A model generated the notes under the pieces. It did no database searches. It saw only the letters and a list, made by a program, of their open reading frames with translations, and was not told the origin of the DNA. Shown here piece after piece: positions 51,409 through 61,160 of a DNA stretch of 64,000 bases. Position 1 is the stretch's first letter. Every line of letters begins with the position of its first letter. Where the stretch lies: assembly GCF_023715155.1 (NCBI RefSeq), contig NZ_JAMBNQ010000011.1:62001-126000 (forward strand), in the 5' to 3' direction. A program made the translations under genes and the position numbers. Origin of the DNA: Neobacillus mesonae (GTDB lineage Bacteria > Bacillota > Bacilli > Bacillales > Cytobacillaceae).

Positions 51409-53645
51409 ACAAAAAACAGCCATATATGAATGTTGGAGCAGCGATATTGTTTGTGATATTCGGTCTGCTCTTTTTTGTAGTACTTTTTAGATACTTTTCT
51501 ATTCAAATTACAGGGGAAGCAGCAGGTCAGCCGCTTGCTGCAAAAGCACAGGAGAAATACAGCCATCAAAGTGTCCTGCAGGCAGCAAGAGGAGAAATCT
51601 TAGACCGAAATGGAGAAATTGTAGCAGAAGATACGGCAGCCTATAAGTTAGTCGCCATTTTGAGTAAAAAGATGACAACGGATCCTAAGAAGCCAAGGCA
51701 TGTAAAAAATCCTGAGAAAACGGCAAAGGAATTAGCAAAGTACATGGATATGGAAGAATCGGAAATTTATCAAATTCTCACAGATGGAATAAAGAAAAAA
51801 AGGTTTCAAGTAGAATTTGGGAAGGCTGGAAAGGATATCAGTTACGATATAAAATCAAAAATTGAAAAGCTTCAATTACCAGGAATCACATTTCAACGTG
51901 AATCCAAACGTTTTTATCCAAATGGAGTTTTTGCCTCCCATTTAGTAGGTTACGCGGATCAGATTGAACAAAAGGATGGAACTTATAAAACAGTCGGGAA
52001 AATGGGTATTGAAGAATCCCTAAATAAGGAACTGACCGGGAAAAATGGAAAAGTTAATTTTGATAGTGATGTATGGGGCTACATCCTGCCAGGTGATAAA
52101 CAAAAAATCACTCCTGCTAAAAATGGTAATGATGTATATCTAACCATTGATAAGAAAATCCAAACCTTTTTAGAAGATGCAATGGATAAAGTAGCTAAAG
52201 AATATGAGCCGGAAAAGATAATTGCCATTGTGGCAGACCCTAAGACAGGGAATATTTTAGCAATGGGGCAGCGCCCGTCATTTCACCCTAAAACAAAAGA
52301 AGGCATCAGTGAGAGCTGGCATAATGAGGCGATTGAAACTTCCTTTGAGCCAGGTTCGACTATGAAAATATTCACACTAGCTGCTGCTGTTCAGGAAGGC
52401 GTCTTTAATCCAAATGAAAAATATATGTCCGGCTCCTATCGTGTAACTAAAAAAGACCAGCCTATTCATGATCATAATGGTGTTGGCTGGGGCAGTATTA
52501 CTTATCTTGAGGGAGTGCAGCGGTCTTCAAATGTGGCATTTGCAAAAATCGCGAAGGAAAAATTGGGGTTTGATACATTTAGAAAATATCTATCGAAGTT
52601 TGGGTTTGATAAACCAACAGGAATCGATTTACCCAATGAAACCTCAGGGAAAATTATGTTTACTTGGCCGATTGAAAAATTAACAACAGCATATGGTCAA
52701 GGAACAGCGATTACACCGATACAACAAATTCAGGCAGCGACGGCGGTTGCCAATGATGGAAAAATGCTGAAGCCTCATGTTGTTGAAAAGATTGTTAACC
52801 ATGATACTGGGAAGACGATTAAAAAAACCGTCCCAGAAGTGGTTTCCAAGCCAATTTCTGCTGAAACAGCAAAAAAGGTGCGGGATTATCTGGAGACGGT
52901 TGTTACCTCGCCTAAAGGAACTGGCGGCAGGTATAAAATTGATGGTTACAGTGTCGCTGGGAAAACCGGGACAGCCAATATTCCGGGACCAGATGGGAAA
53001 TATTTGACAGGCGTCAATAATTATATGTTTTCATTTTTAGGAATGGCCCCTAAGGAAAACCCAAAATTAATTGTCTATGTCGCTGTTCAGCAGCCTAAAT
53101 TAACGGGAATGGAGGCTGGGCAAGGTGCGATTCCGGTATCAGCCGTTTTTAATCCTGTAATGGAAAACAGCCTTCATTATTTAAATATCCAGCCTTCTAA
53201 GCAAGAAAAGACAACTTCCTTTAAGCTGGGCGATTATCAAGGGGAATCTGTTGAACAAACCGTAAATAGCTTAAAGGATGCCGGACTTGAAGCTGTTGTA
53301 CTCGGAAAAGGGTCAAAAGTAACCGGACAGCTTCCTAAGGAAGGGACGACAATATTAGAAGGAGAAAAGGTGATTATTCAAACAAATGGGGAATTAACGG
53401 CACCAGATATGACAAATTGGTCTTTACGGGATGTAATGAAAGTTGCAAATATCGCAGGAATGAAATTAAGTTCCAAAGGAAAAGGATATGTTGTTGGACA
53501 AAACATTAAACCCGGTTCTTCACTCCGTCAAGGAGATTTTCTCATTGTGAATTTGAAAACACCGGAAGAGAAATGGGCAGAAGAAACAAAAGGTAAGGAT
53601 GAAAAGCCTGCAAATGACAATACTGAACCAATGATTCAAGATTAA
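51405..53645 (+). CDS. pbpB: Penicillin-binding protein 2B (division transpeptidase)
   Basis: Septal class B PBP working with FtsW. 746 residues: short cytoplasmic part, membrane segment (about 12-33), dimerisation domain (about 60-240), transpeptidase (about 265-580) and two PASTA domains (about 600-725). Active-site motifs are EPGSTMK with nucleophile Ser318, SSN in VQRSSNVAF, and KTGTANIP. Homologue of SpoVD next door, from which it differs by the second PASTA domain. Confidence 0.96.
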   Translation: MNKKQPYMNVGAAILFVIFGLLFFVVLFRYFSIQITGEAAGQPLAAKAQEKYSHQSVLQAARGEILDRNGEIVAEDTAAYKLVAILSKKMTTDPKKPRHVKNPEKTAKELAKYMDMEESEIYQILTDGIKKKRFQVEFGKAGKDISYDIKSKIEKLQLPGITFQRESKRFYPNGVFASHLVGYADQIEQKDGTYKTVGKMGIEESLNKELTGKNGKVNFDSDVWGYILPGDKQKITPAKNGNDVYLTIDKKIQTFLEDAMDKVAKEYEPEKIIAIVADPKTGNILAMGQRPSFHPKTKEGISESWHNEAIETSFEPGSTMKIFTLAAAVQEGVFNPNEKYMSGSYRVTKKDQPIHDHNGVGWGSITYLEGVQRSSNVAFAKIAKEKLGFDTFRKYLSKFGFDKPTGIDLPNETSGKIMFTWPIEKLTTAYGQGTAITPIQQIQAATAVANDGKMLKPHVVEKIVNHDTGKTIKKTVPEVVSKPISAETAKKVRDYLETVVTSPKGTGGRYKIDGYSVAGKTGTANIPGPDGKYLTGVNNYMFSFLGMAPKENPKLIVYVAVQQPKLTGMEAGQGAIPVSAVFNPVMENSLHYLNIQPSKQEKTTSFKLGDYQGESVEQTVNSLKDAGLEAVVLGKGSKVTGQLPKEGTTILEGEKVIIQTNGELTAPDMTNWSLRDVMKVANIAGMKLSSKGKGYVVGQNIKPGSSLRQGDFLIVNLKTPEEKWAEETKGKDEKPANDNTEPMIQD

Positions 53646-53650
53646 TTTGA

Positions 53651-53676
53651 ATCCCGCTCTTCAAGCGGGATTTTTT
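53651..53676 (+). terminator. Terminator between pbpB and spoVD
   Basis: ATCCCGCT (53651-53658) pairs with AGCGGGAT (53664-53671), followed by T6. Confidence 0.85.
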
Positions 53677-53758
53677 CTTTGGAACGCTTAGATCCGTTCT
53701 AGGTGAAAAAGTACAAGCATATAAATGAATGATACTGAAAAGGAGGATCATTCATACT

Positions 53759-55678
53759 ATGCGTGTTTCCAATGTAACTGTCCGTAAACGGTTATTACTC
53801 GCTTTAATCGTCGGAATTCTCATTTTCTTAGTTATTGATGTCAGACTTGGCTATGTTCAGTTTTATTTAGGAGATATGCTGACTGCTCGGGCGAAAGATT
53901 CGTGGAGCCGAAATATCCCATTTGAACCCGAACGAGGACAAATAGTTGACCGCAATGGAGTGCCATTGGCAACAAATATTAGTGCCCCGACTGTTTGGGT
54001 TGTGCCAAGACAGATAAAGGACCCAGCCATGACAGCTGAAAAGCTGGCATCAGTTCTTGATATGTCAAAAGAAAAGGCATATCGGGAGATTACCCAGAAA
54101 GAGAGTATTGTGCGAATTAAAGAAGGAAGAAAAATTTCCCACGAAAAAGCGAAAGAAATCAGAGCGCTCGGTCTCGAAGGAGTCTATATTGGTGAGGATT
54201 CAAAGCGCCATTATCCAAATGGCAGCTATCTTTCTCATGTTCTAGGTTTTGCTGGAGTGGACAACCAGGGGCTGATGGGCTTAGAAAAATATTATGACAA
54301 AGAGTTGAGCGGTGAGCGGGGGTCGGTTCAATTTTACGCCAACGCCAAGGGGGAACGCATGAATGATATGGCAGATGATTATGAACCTCCAACCAAAGGG
54401 CTGGATTTAAAGCTTACGATTGATTCAAAGATTCAAACGATTGTAGAAAGGGAGCTGGATATTGCGAAGGCAAAATATAATCCTGATGGAATCATTGCGA
54501 TTGCCATGAATCCAAATAATGGTGAAATTTTAGCCATGTCAAGCCGGCCGACATTTGATCCTGCCAAATTTCAAAGTGTCCCTCAAGAAGTATATAATCG
54601 GAACCTGCCTGTGTGGATGACTTACGAGCCAGGGTCTACTTTTAAAATTATTACACTGGCAGCAGCACTTAATGAAGGAAAAGTTGATTTAGAAAAGGAA
54701 CATTTCCATGATTCTGGATCTGTCAAAGTGGCAGGTGCCACATTAAAATGCTGGAAAAGAGGCGGACATGGTGACCAATCCTTTTTAGAAGTGGTAGAAA
54801 ACTCTTGTAACCCTGGTTTTGTGGAGTTAGGTGAAAGACTGGGGAAGGAAAAATTATTTAAGTATATTAAGGATTTTGGTTTTGGCCAGAAAACTGGAAT
54901 TGATTTGCAGGGAGAAGGAACTGGAATCTTATTTAATATGAACCGGGTGGGTCCTGTTGAATTGGCTACCACTGCTTTCGGACAAGGGGTTTCAGTCACT
55001 CCGATTCAACAGGTAACAGCTGTAGCGGCAGCTGTCAACGGAGGAGTTTTATATCAGCCATATATCGCAAAAGAATTAGTCGATCCAGTGACACATGAAG
55101 TTGTGATGAGAAATACACCAGTGGAAAAAAGAAGAGTTATAACGGAGGAGACTTCTAAAGAAATTCGGCATGCACTTGAGAGCGTTGTGGCTCAGGGAAC
55201 AGGCGGAAAGGCGTTTGTCGATTCATACCGTGTCGGAGGAAAAACAGGTACAGCTCAAAAAGCTCAAGGCGGAAGATATTTAGAAAATAATTATATTGTT
55301 TCATTTATGGGGTTTGCCCCGGCGGATGACCCGCAAATTGTTGTTTATGTAGCGGTTGATAACCCTAAAGGGGTGACGGCATTTGGTGGTACGATCAGTG
55401 CACCGATTGTTGGTAATATTATGGAGGATAGTTTAACTGCTATGGATGTGAAGCCTAGGAAAAAACAAATTGAGAAGGAAGTAAAGTGGCCGGATACTCC
55501 ATTGATCAAATTGCCAGATTTTGTTGGTATGGAGAGAAAGGAGCTTCAACAGCAGCTGGTTAATTTAAGAATTGATGCAAGCGGTGAAGGGGATGTAGTT
55601 GTCAGCCAATCACCTGAGCCGGGAACTAAGCTTAAGGAAGGATCTAAAATTAGGCTTTACTTTGGAAAGGGAGATTAA
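53759..55678 (+). CDS. spoVD: Stage V sporulation transpeptidase SpoVD
   Basis: Sporulation-specific class B PBP for spore cortex synthesis, partner of SpoVE. 639 residues: membrane segment (about 12-32), dimerisation domain, transpeptidase with EPGSTFK (Ser about 293), ENSCNPGF (SCN motif) and GKTGTAQK, and one C-terminal PASTA domain (about 580-639). In B. subtilis its cysteines are redox-controlled by StoA; a Cys before the SCN motif (KCWKRGG) is also present here. ATG 53759 is 12 bases from AGGAGG. Confidence 0.94.
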   Translation: MRVSNVTVRKRLLLALIVGILIFLVIDVRLGYVQFYLGDMLTARAKDSWSRNIPFEPERGQIVDRNGVPLATNISAPTVWVVPRQIKDPAMTAEKLASVLDMSKEKAYREITQKESIVRIKEGRKISHEKAKEIRALGLEGVYIGEDSKRHYPNGSYLSHVLGFAGVDNQGLMGLEKYYDKELSGERGSVQFYANAKGERMNDMADDYEPPTKGLDLKLTIDSKIQTIVERELDIAKAKYNPDGIIAIAMNPNNGEILAMSSRPTFDPAKFQSVPQEVYNRNLPVWMTYEPGSTFKIITLAAALNEGKVDLEKEHFHDSGSVKVAGATLKCWKRGGHGDQSFLEVVENSCNPGFVELGERLGKEKLFKYIKDFGFGQKTGIDLQGEGTGILFNMNRVGPVELATTAFGQGVSVTPIQQVTAVAAAVNGGVLYQPYIAKELVDPVTHEVVMRNTPVEKRRVITEETSKEIRHALESVVAQGTGGKAFVDSYRVGGKTGTAQKAQGGRYLENNYIVSFMGFAPADDPQIVVYVAVDNPKGVTAFGGTISAPIVGNIMEDSLTAMDVKPRKKQIEKEVKWPDTPLIKLPDFVGMERKELQQQLVNLRIDASGEGDVVVSQSPEPGTKLKEGSKIRLYFGKGD

Positions 55679-55687
55679 TGATGAAAG

Positions 55688-55724
55688 AAGGGGCGTCGGA
55701 ATCATTTTTAGCGCCCCTTTTTTT
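55688..55724 (+). terminator. Terminator of spoVD
   Basis: AAGGGGCG (55688-55695) pairs with CGCCCCTT (55712-55719), followed by T7. Confidence 0.85.
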
Positions 55725-55850
55725 CATATAATCACCATAACAAATAGCAAAAATATTTATTTTCATGTAAAATAAGATGGAACTTTCGTCAGGGGATTAT
55801 TTTCCATTATCTGACTAAACATGTAAGGTCATGAGAGGATTTGAGAATCA

Positions 55851-57311
55851 ATGAAATTACAGCAACTCCTTAAGGTTTTGCATCCATTAGTACCATATGA
55901 AGGAGTAAATCCAGAGATTTTTTCCATAGAGAACGATAATCGAAAGGTAAAAAAAGGGAGCTTATTTATTTGTATCAAAGGGTATACGGTTGATGGGCAT
56001 GATTTTGCAGAATCAGCTGTTAAAAGCGGTGCCGCTGCCATTCTGGCTGAAAGACCACTTAAGCTTGATGTACCGATTATTGTAGTAAAAGATACTGCAA
56101 GAGCAATGGCAGTTTTGGCAGACGCCTTTTATGGCCAGCCAACACAGAAACTGCGGCTTATTGGCATAACCGGTACAAATGGAAAAACAACTACAAGTCA
56201 TTTAATTGAAAAAATATTTGCAGACCAAGGGCAGCAAACAGGCCTGATTGGGACAATGTATACGAAAATTGCCAGCAGAAGGATTGATACGAAAAATACA
56301 ACACCAGAAAGCCTGACACTGCAGAAAACATTTCATCAAATGGTTGAAGAGGGTGTTGAAACAGCTGTGATGGAAGTATCTTCACATGCTCTTGATTTAG
56401 GCAGAGTCCATGGCTGTGATTTTGATGTCGCGGTTTTCACGAATCTTACGCAGGATCATCTTGATTACCATAAAACAATGGACGAATATAAGCGGGCAAA
56501 GAGTCTATTATTTGCACAGCTTGGAAATTCATTCGATTTAAACAGCCCAAAATTTGCTATTTTAAATGCGGATGATTCTGCATCGGAAATGTTTCAAAGG
56601 TCAACGGCTGCGCTAATTTATACATACGGGATTGATCAAAAAGCTGATATCCAAGCGGCTGATATTCAAATGACTTCATCAGGGACAAAATTTAACATCG
56701 TCGTCGGAGAAGAAAAATATCCTATCCAGCTTCAGCTATTAGGGAAGTTTAACGTCTATAATGTATTAGCGGCCATCGCAGCAGCCAATGTATCTGGTAT
56801 TCCAATCGGTAAGGCAATTGAATCGATTGAATCAGTAAAAGGGGTTGCGGGAAGATTTGAGCTGGTAAATGCAGGACAGGATTTTACAGTACTCGTTGAT
56901 TATGCCCATACACCAGACAGTCTTGAAAATGTTTTAAAAACTATACAGCATTTTGCCAAGAAAAAGATCTTCGTGGTCGTTGGATGCGGGGGTGACAGAG
57001 ACAGAACCAAACGTCCGTTAATGGCACAGATAGCCTGCCGCTATGCAACCAATCCGATTTTTACTTCAGATAACCCAAGAAGTGAAGAGCCATCAGCCAT
57101 ATTAAAGGAGATGGAAGAAGGGGTTAAAGGGGAAAATTATTTAGTAATTGAAGATCGAAAGGAAGCAATTAATACAGCGGTTAAGCAGGCAGAAGCCGGT
57201 GATGTAATATTAATTGCTGGAAAAGGGCATGAAACCTATCAAATTATTGGCGGAGTTGTTCATGATTTTGATGATCGGATTGTTGCTAGGGAAGCGATTG
57301 AGGAGAGATAA
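55851..57311 (+). CDS. murE: UDP-MurNAc-tripeptide synthetase (meso-DAP adding)
   Basis: ATP-dependent ligase adding the third residue to UDP-MurNAc-L-Ala-D-Glu. 486 residues. The ATP motif is [17 protein letters not shown] (about 108-124), the carbamylated-lysine region is [19 protein letters not shown], and the specificity motif is DNPRSEEPS (near 407). DNPR is the signature for meso-diaminopimelate rather than lysine. Start ATG 55851. A small ORF lies between it and mraY. Confidence 0.96.
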   Translation: MKLQQLLKVLHPLVPYEGVNPEIFSIENDNRKVKKGSLFICIKGYTVDGHDFAESAVKSGAAAILAERPLKLDVPIIVVKDTARAMAVLADAFYGQPTQKLRLIGITGTNGKTTTSHLIEKIFADQGQQTGLIGTMYTKIASRRIDTKNTTPESLTLQKTFHQMVEEGVETAVMEVSSHALDLGRVHGCDFDVAVFTNLTQDHLDYHKTMDEYKRAKSLLFAQLGNSFDLNSPKFAILNADDSASEMFQRSTAALIYTYGIDQKADIQAADIQMTSSGTKFNIVVGEEKYPIQLQLLGKFNVYNVLAAIAAANVSGIPIGKAIESIESVKGVAGRFELVNAGQDFTVLVDYAHTPDSLENVLKTIQHFAKKKIFVVVGCGGDRDRTKRPLMAQIACRYATNPIFTSDNPRSEEPSAILKEMEEGVKGENYLVIEDRKEAINTAVKQAEAGDVILIAGKGHETYQIIGGVVHDFDDRIVAREAIEER

Positions 57312-57319
57312 GAACCAAA

Positions 57320-57448
57320 ATGGAAACTACAAACTTTACTTTTTCAAACAAAAAACTTCTTAATGAAAATGATGAAACATATGATATTGCAGTAATGGTA
57401 AATAAAATAATAGAAATTGAATCAATTTATTTAGAAAGGAGGGGATAA
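57320..57448 (+). CDS. Possible 42-residue small protein between murE and mraY
   Basis: An open frame of 42 codons fills almost the entire murE-mraY gap: it starts 9 bases after the murE stop and its TAA lies 1 base before the mraY ATG. The product starts [14 protein letters not shown] and ends SIYLERRG, with a helical hydrophobic middle ([15 protein letters not shown]). The last codons also form the mraY ribosome-binding site (AAAGGAGGGG). Its own ribosome-binding site is weak (AGGAGA, 13 bases away). Not recognised; coding status uncertain. Confidence 0.4.
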   Translation: METTNFTFSNKKLLNENDETYDIAVMVNKIIEIESIYLERRG

Positions 57449-57449
57449 A

Positions 57450-58424
57450 ATGCTGGAGCAGGTGATTTTTTTCACTATAATAATGGCCTTTCTCATTTCG
57501 GTTTTAATTTCGCCAGTTTTTATTCCCTTCTTACGAAGGTTGAAATTTGGACAAAGCATTCGTGAAGAAGGACCAAAGTCACATCAAAAAAAATCAGGCA
57601 CACCAACAATGGGCGGAATTATGATTTTATTTTCGATCGTGATTACAACGATTGTCATGACAGGCAAGTTTTCAGAACCAACGGTAAAAACCTATTTACT
57701 GCTTCTAGTAACTTTAGGTTTTGGTTTACTCGGATTTTTGGATGATTTTATCAAAGTCGTTATGAAGCGAAATCTGGGACTTACCTCAAAACAGAAATTA
57801 TTGGGACAAATTATTATTTCCGTTATCTTTTATTTAATATATAAACAAAAAGGTTTTTCTACAGAAATAAGTATTCCGTTTACGGATAATACGTTTGACC
57901 TTGGGTGGTTTTTTGTATTTTTCATTGTTTTTTGGCTGGTCGGTTTTTCAAATGCAGTAAATTTAACCGATGGCTTAGACGGACTCTTATCTGGTACAGC
58001 AGCTATAGCCTTTGGAGCATTTGCTGTTCTTGCTTGGAGCCAATCACAAATGGAAATTGCCATTTTTTCTGTTGCGGTAGTGGGCGCAGTGCTGGGATTT
58101 TTAGTATTTAACGCACACCCCGCTAAGGTATTTATGGGGGATACAGGTTCACTTGCACTTGGCGGGGCCATTGCGACGATTGCCATTTTGACTAAACTTG
58201 AATTATTGCTCATTATTATTGGCGGCATCTTTGTTATTGAAACTTTATCCGTTATACTTCAAGTAATATCATTTAAAACAACAGGTAAACGGATTTTTCG
58301 GATGAGCCCATTACATCACCATTATGAATTATTGGGATGGTCTGAATGGAGAGTTGTTGTTACTTTCTGGAGTGTGGGGTTAATCCTTGCCATTTTAGGA
58401 ATTTATATCGAGGTGTGGTTGTAA
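57450..58424 (+). CDS. mraY: Phospho-N-acetylmuramoyl-pentapeptide transferase
   Basis: Membrane enzyme forming lipid I from UDP-MurNAc-pentapeptide and undecaprenyl phosphate. 324 residues and ten predicted membrane segments. Family motifs are [15 protein letters not shown] (DDxxK), [25 protein letters not shown] and the C-terminal [13 protein letters not shown] 57450 follows AAAGGAGGGG. murD starts immediately after its stop. Confidence 0.97.
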   Translation: MLEQVIFFTIIMAFLISVLISPVFIPFLRRLKFGQSIREEGPKSHQKKSGTPTMGGIMILFSIVITTIVMTGKFSEPTVKTYLLLLVTLGFGLLGFLDDFIKVVMKRNLGLTSKQKLLGQIIISVIFYLIYKQKGFSTEISIPFTDNTFDLGWFFVFFIVFWLVGFSNAVNLTDGLDGLLSGTAAIAFGAFAVLAWSQSQMEIAIFSVAVVGAVLGFLVFNAHPAKVFMGDTGSLALGGAIATIAILTKLELLLIIIGGIFVIETLSVILQVISFKTTGKRIFRMSPLHHHYELLGWSEWRVVVTFWSVGLILAILGIYIEVWL

Positions 58425-59777
58425 TTGAAGCAGATTGACGTTTATCAGCATAAAAAAATTCTTGTGCTAGGTTTAGCAAAAAGCGGGGTCACTGCGGCTT
58501 CCCTTTTACATAAGCTTGGGGCTTTTGTTACTGTGAATGATAAAAAGCCCTTTTCGGAAAATCCTGAGGCACAGGGCTTATTAGAACAAGGAATTAAGGT
58601 GATCTGCGGGGAACACCCAGTTGAATTGCTGGATGAAGGTTTTGAACTTATCGTTAAAAACCCGGGTATCCCGTATGAAAATCCCATGATTAAAGGTGCA
58701 ATTGAAAAAGGTATACCAGTTATTACGGAAGTAGAGCTTGCCTATCAAATCTCGGAAGCGCCATTTATTAGCATAACTGGAACAAATGGAAAAACGACGA
58801 CGACAACACTTGTCTATGAAATGATGAAGGCCGGCGATAAAAGTCCGTTAATTGCTGGAAATATTGGTACAGTGGCTTCGGGAGTAGCTGAACAAGCTTC
58901 AATGGATGATACAATTGTCATCGAGCTGTCCTCATTTCAGCTGATGGGCATTAAAACTTTTACACCCAAAATAGCTATTATCACCAATATTTACGATGCT
59001 CACCTTGACTATCATGGGAGCAAACAAGCATATATTCAAGCAAAGTCAAATATCACTAAAAATCAAACAGAAAATGAATATTTAATTATCAATGCTGACC
59101 AAGAGGAAACGATGGATATTGCAAGCCATTCAAACGCGGCAATTATCCCTTTTTCAACCAAAAAAATGCTGCCTGATGGAGCTTATATTCAAGAAGGCTG
59201 GATCATGTTCAGAGAAGAAAAGGTAATGCTGATTGAGGAAATAGCTTTACCAGGTACTCATAATCTGGAGAATATCTTATCTGCTGTGGCTGCAGTAAAG
59301 CTGGCAGGTGTTGATAATAATTCAATACAAGAAGTCCTTAAGTCTTTTACAGGTGTCAAACACCGGCTGCAATTTGTTGCGGAAGTGGAAGGACGGAAAT
59401 TTTTTAATGATTCAAAAGCAACCAATATTTTGGCTACAATTAAGGCGATTACGGCGTTTAAAACTCCGGTTGTCCTGCTTGCTGGAGGGTTAGACCGAGG
59501 TAATGAATTTGATGAACTGATTCCATACTTGAACAATGTAAAAGCATTGATTACCTTTGGACAGACAGCATCAAAGATTGAACGGGTTGGAAAATTAGCG
59601 GGAATAAATGTTATTGAGCGTGTCGATAATGTTGACATGGCTGTCCCAGCTGCATTTTCATATTCAAAACCTGGTGACGTTATTTTGTTATCTCCTGCTT
59701 GCGCAAGCTGGGATCAATATAAAACTTTTGAGGTCAGGGGAGACATTTTTATCGAAGCGGTGCATAAGCTTAAGTAA
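58425..59777 (+). CDS. murD: UDP-MurNAc-L-alanine:D-glutamate ligase
   Basis: ATP-dependent addition of D-glutamate to UDP-MurNAc-L-Ala. 450 residues. The N-terminal UDP-binding Rossmann part is KILVLGLAKSGVTAA, the ATP motif is [14 protein letters not shown] (about 116-129), the central region is IYDAHLDYHGS, and the C-terminal end is LLSPACASWDQYKTFEVRG. TTG 58425 directly abuts the mraY stop and uses GAGGTG in the mraY end. Confidence 0.96.
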   Translation: MKQIDVYQHKKILVLGLAKSGVTAASLLHKLGAFVTVNDKKPFSENPEAQGLLEQGIKVICGEHPVELLDEGFELIVKNPGIPYENPMIKGAIEKGIPVITEVELAYQISEAPFISITGTNGKTTTTTLVYEMMKAGDKSPLIAGNIGTVASGVAEQASMDDTIVIELSSFQLMGIKTFTPKIAIITNIYDAHLDYHGSKQAYIQAKSNITKNQTENEYLIINADQEETMDIASHSNAAIIPFSTKKMLPDGAYIQEGWIMFREEKVMLIEEIALPGTHNLENILSAVAAVKLAGVDNNSIQEVLKSFTGVKHRLQFVAEVEGRKFFNDSKATNILATIKAITAFKTPVVLLAGGLDRGNEFDELIPYLNNVKALITFGQTASKIERVGKLAGINVIERVDNVDMAVPAAFSYSKPGDVILLSPACASWDQYKTFEVRGDIFIEAVHKLK

Positions 59778-59782
59778 GGGCT

Positions 59783-59862
59783 TGTCCAGAGAAATTCGGA
59801 AGTGCCTTGGTCGGCCTCAGGGCATTTGACCTCGGGGGGCTGGGCACTGGAGCTGGGCATAT
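59783..59862. repeat. Internally deleted dispersed repeat, family C, between murD and spoVE
   Basis: A GC-rich hairpin-like block: TTCGGAAGTGCCTTGGTCGG at the left, TTTGACCTCGGGGGGCTGGG and CACTGGAGCTGGGC at the right. The outer arms AGTGCC / GGCACT pair. From memory it matches the arms of a repeat common in Bacillaceae that reads GGAAGCGCCTTGGTCAG ... GACCTCGAGGGGCTAGGCGCCGGAGCTAGAC, with its middle missing. It is clearly richer in GC than the flanking genes and non-coding. Confidence 0.65.
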
Positions 59863-59915
59863 TAAAAATTCTGGTATCTGGATAGCCTTTAAACTTTAGC
59901 TCGAGGTGTATAGCG

Positions 59916-61016
59916 GTGCCGACAAAGAGAACAACTCCTGACTTTATTTTAATGATTGTAACATTTACACTGCTGGCGGTAGGACTCATAATGGTGTACA
60001 GCGCAAGTGCGATTTGGGCGGAATATAAATTTCATGATTCCTTTTTCTTTGCCAAAAGACAGACACTTTTTGCTGTTGTTGGAGTAGCAGCGATGTTTTT
60101 TATTATGAACATCAACTACTGGACTTGGAGAACATGGGCGAAAACTATTTTAATCGTTTGTTTTGTCCTGTTGCTTCTTGTGTTGATTCCTGGAATTGGA
60201 AATGTTCGAAATGGTTCTCGAAGCTGGATTGGAGTCGGTGCTTTTTCCATTCAGCCGTCTGAATTTATGAAGCTTGCCATGATTGCTTTTCTTGCTAAGT
60301 TTCTTTCGGAACGGCAAAAGCTGATTACTTCTTTTAAAAAGGGACTTATGCCTTCTTTAGGGCTGGCATTCATTGCTTTTGCCATGATTATGCTTCAGCC
60401 TGATTTAGGTACTGGCACTGTAATGATGGGAACATGTGTGGTTATGATTTTTATCGCTGGTGCAAGAGTTAGGCATTTTGCATTTTTAGGTTTGTTAGGA
60501 ATTGCCGGCTTTGTTGGCCTTATTGCTTCTGCACCCTATCGAATTAAGCGGATTACATCATTCCTTGATCCTTGGTCTGACCCGCTTGGCAGCGGTTTTC
60601 AAATCATCCAATCGCTTTATGCTATTGGACCAGGCGGTTTATTTGGCCTTGGACTTGGAGAAAGCAGACAAAAGTTCTTCTATCTTCCAGAACCTCAGAC
60701 AGATTTTATTTTCGCGATCCTTTCTGAGGAACTAGGGTTTATAGGCGGTTCATTCATTATTCTATTGTTCAGCCTGCTATTGTGGCGGGGGATTCGCATT
60801 GCATTAGGTGCTCCTGATTTGTATGGAAGCTTTCTCGCTGTCGGGATTATTGCAATGGTAGCAATACAGGTTATGATAAATATTGGCGTAGTTACTGGCT
60901 TGATGCCGGTAACTGGGATTACCCTTCCGTTTTTAAGCTATGGGGGTTCCTCCTTGACCTTAATGTTAATGGCCATTGGCGTTTTATTAAATATTAGCCG
61001 GTATTCGAGATACTGA
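59916..61016 (+). CDS. spoVE: Stage V sporulation SEDS glycosyltransferase SpoVE
   Basis: Cortex peptidoglycan polymerase, SEDS partner of SpoVD. 366 residues with ten predicted membrane segments. SEDS motifs are GLIMVYSASAIW, GAFSIQPSEFMKLA, LQPDLGTGTVM, AIGPGGLFGLGLGES, LPEPQTDFIFAILSEELG and GITLPFLSYGGSSLT. It differs from the FtsW copy at 18.2 kb in being shorter. GTG 59916 follows GAGGTG. It lies in the dcw cluster beside murD and murG, as in B. subtilis. Confidence 0.93.
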   Translation: MPTKRTTPDFILMIVTFTLLAVGLIMVYSASAIWAEYKFHDSFFFAKRQTLFAVVGVAAMFFIMNINYWTWRTWAKTILIVCFVLLLLVLIPGIGNVRNGSRSWIGVGAFSIQPSEFMKLAMIAFLAKFLSERQKLITSFKKGLMPSLGLAFIAFAMIMLQPDLGTGTVMMGTCVVMIFIAGARVRHFAFLGLLGIAGFVGLIASAPYRIKRITSFLDPWSDPLGSGFQIIQSLYAIGPGGLFGLGLGESRQKFFYLPEPQTDFIFAILSEELGFIGGSFIILLFSLLLWRGIRIALGAPDLYGSFLAVGIIAMVAIQVMINIGVVTGLMPVTGITLPFLSYGGSSLTLMLMAIGVLLNISRYSRY

Positions 61017-61021
61017 AGGTT

Positions 61022-61050
61022 ACCCTGTTAATTTGCAGGGTTCTTTTTTT
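61022..61050 (+). terminator. Terminator of spoVE
   Basis: ACCCTG (61022-61027) pairs with CAGGGT (61036-61041), then TCTTTTTTT. Confidence 0.8.
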
Positions 61051-61160
61051 GTAGGATGAACAATTTTTCACATTACAATTCAATAACATTATTTTTTCTA
61101 GGCTTTTTTTCATTAATATTTGTAGTAGAATGTGTTTAGCAAGATTATCGGGGTGAGAAA

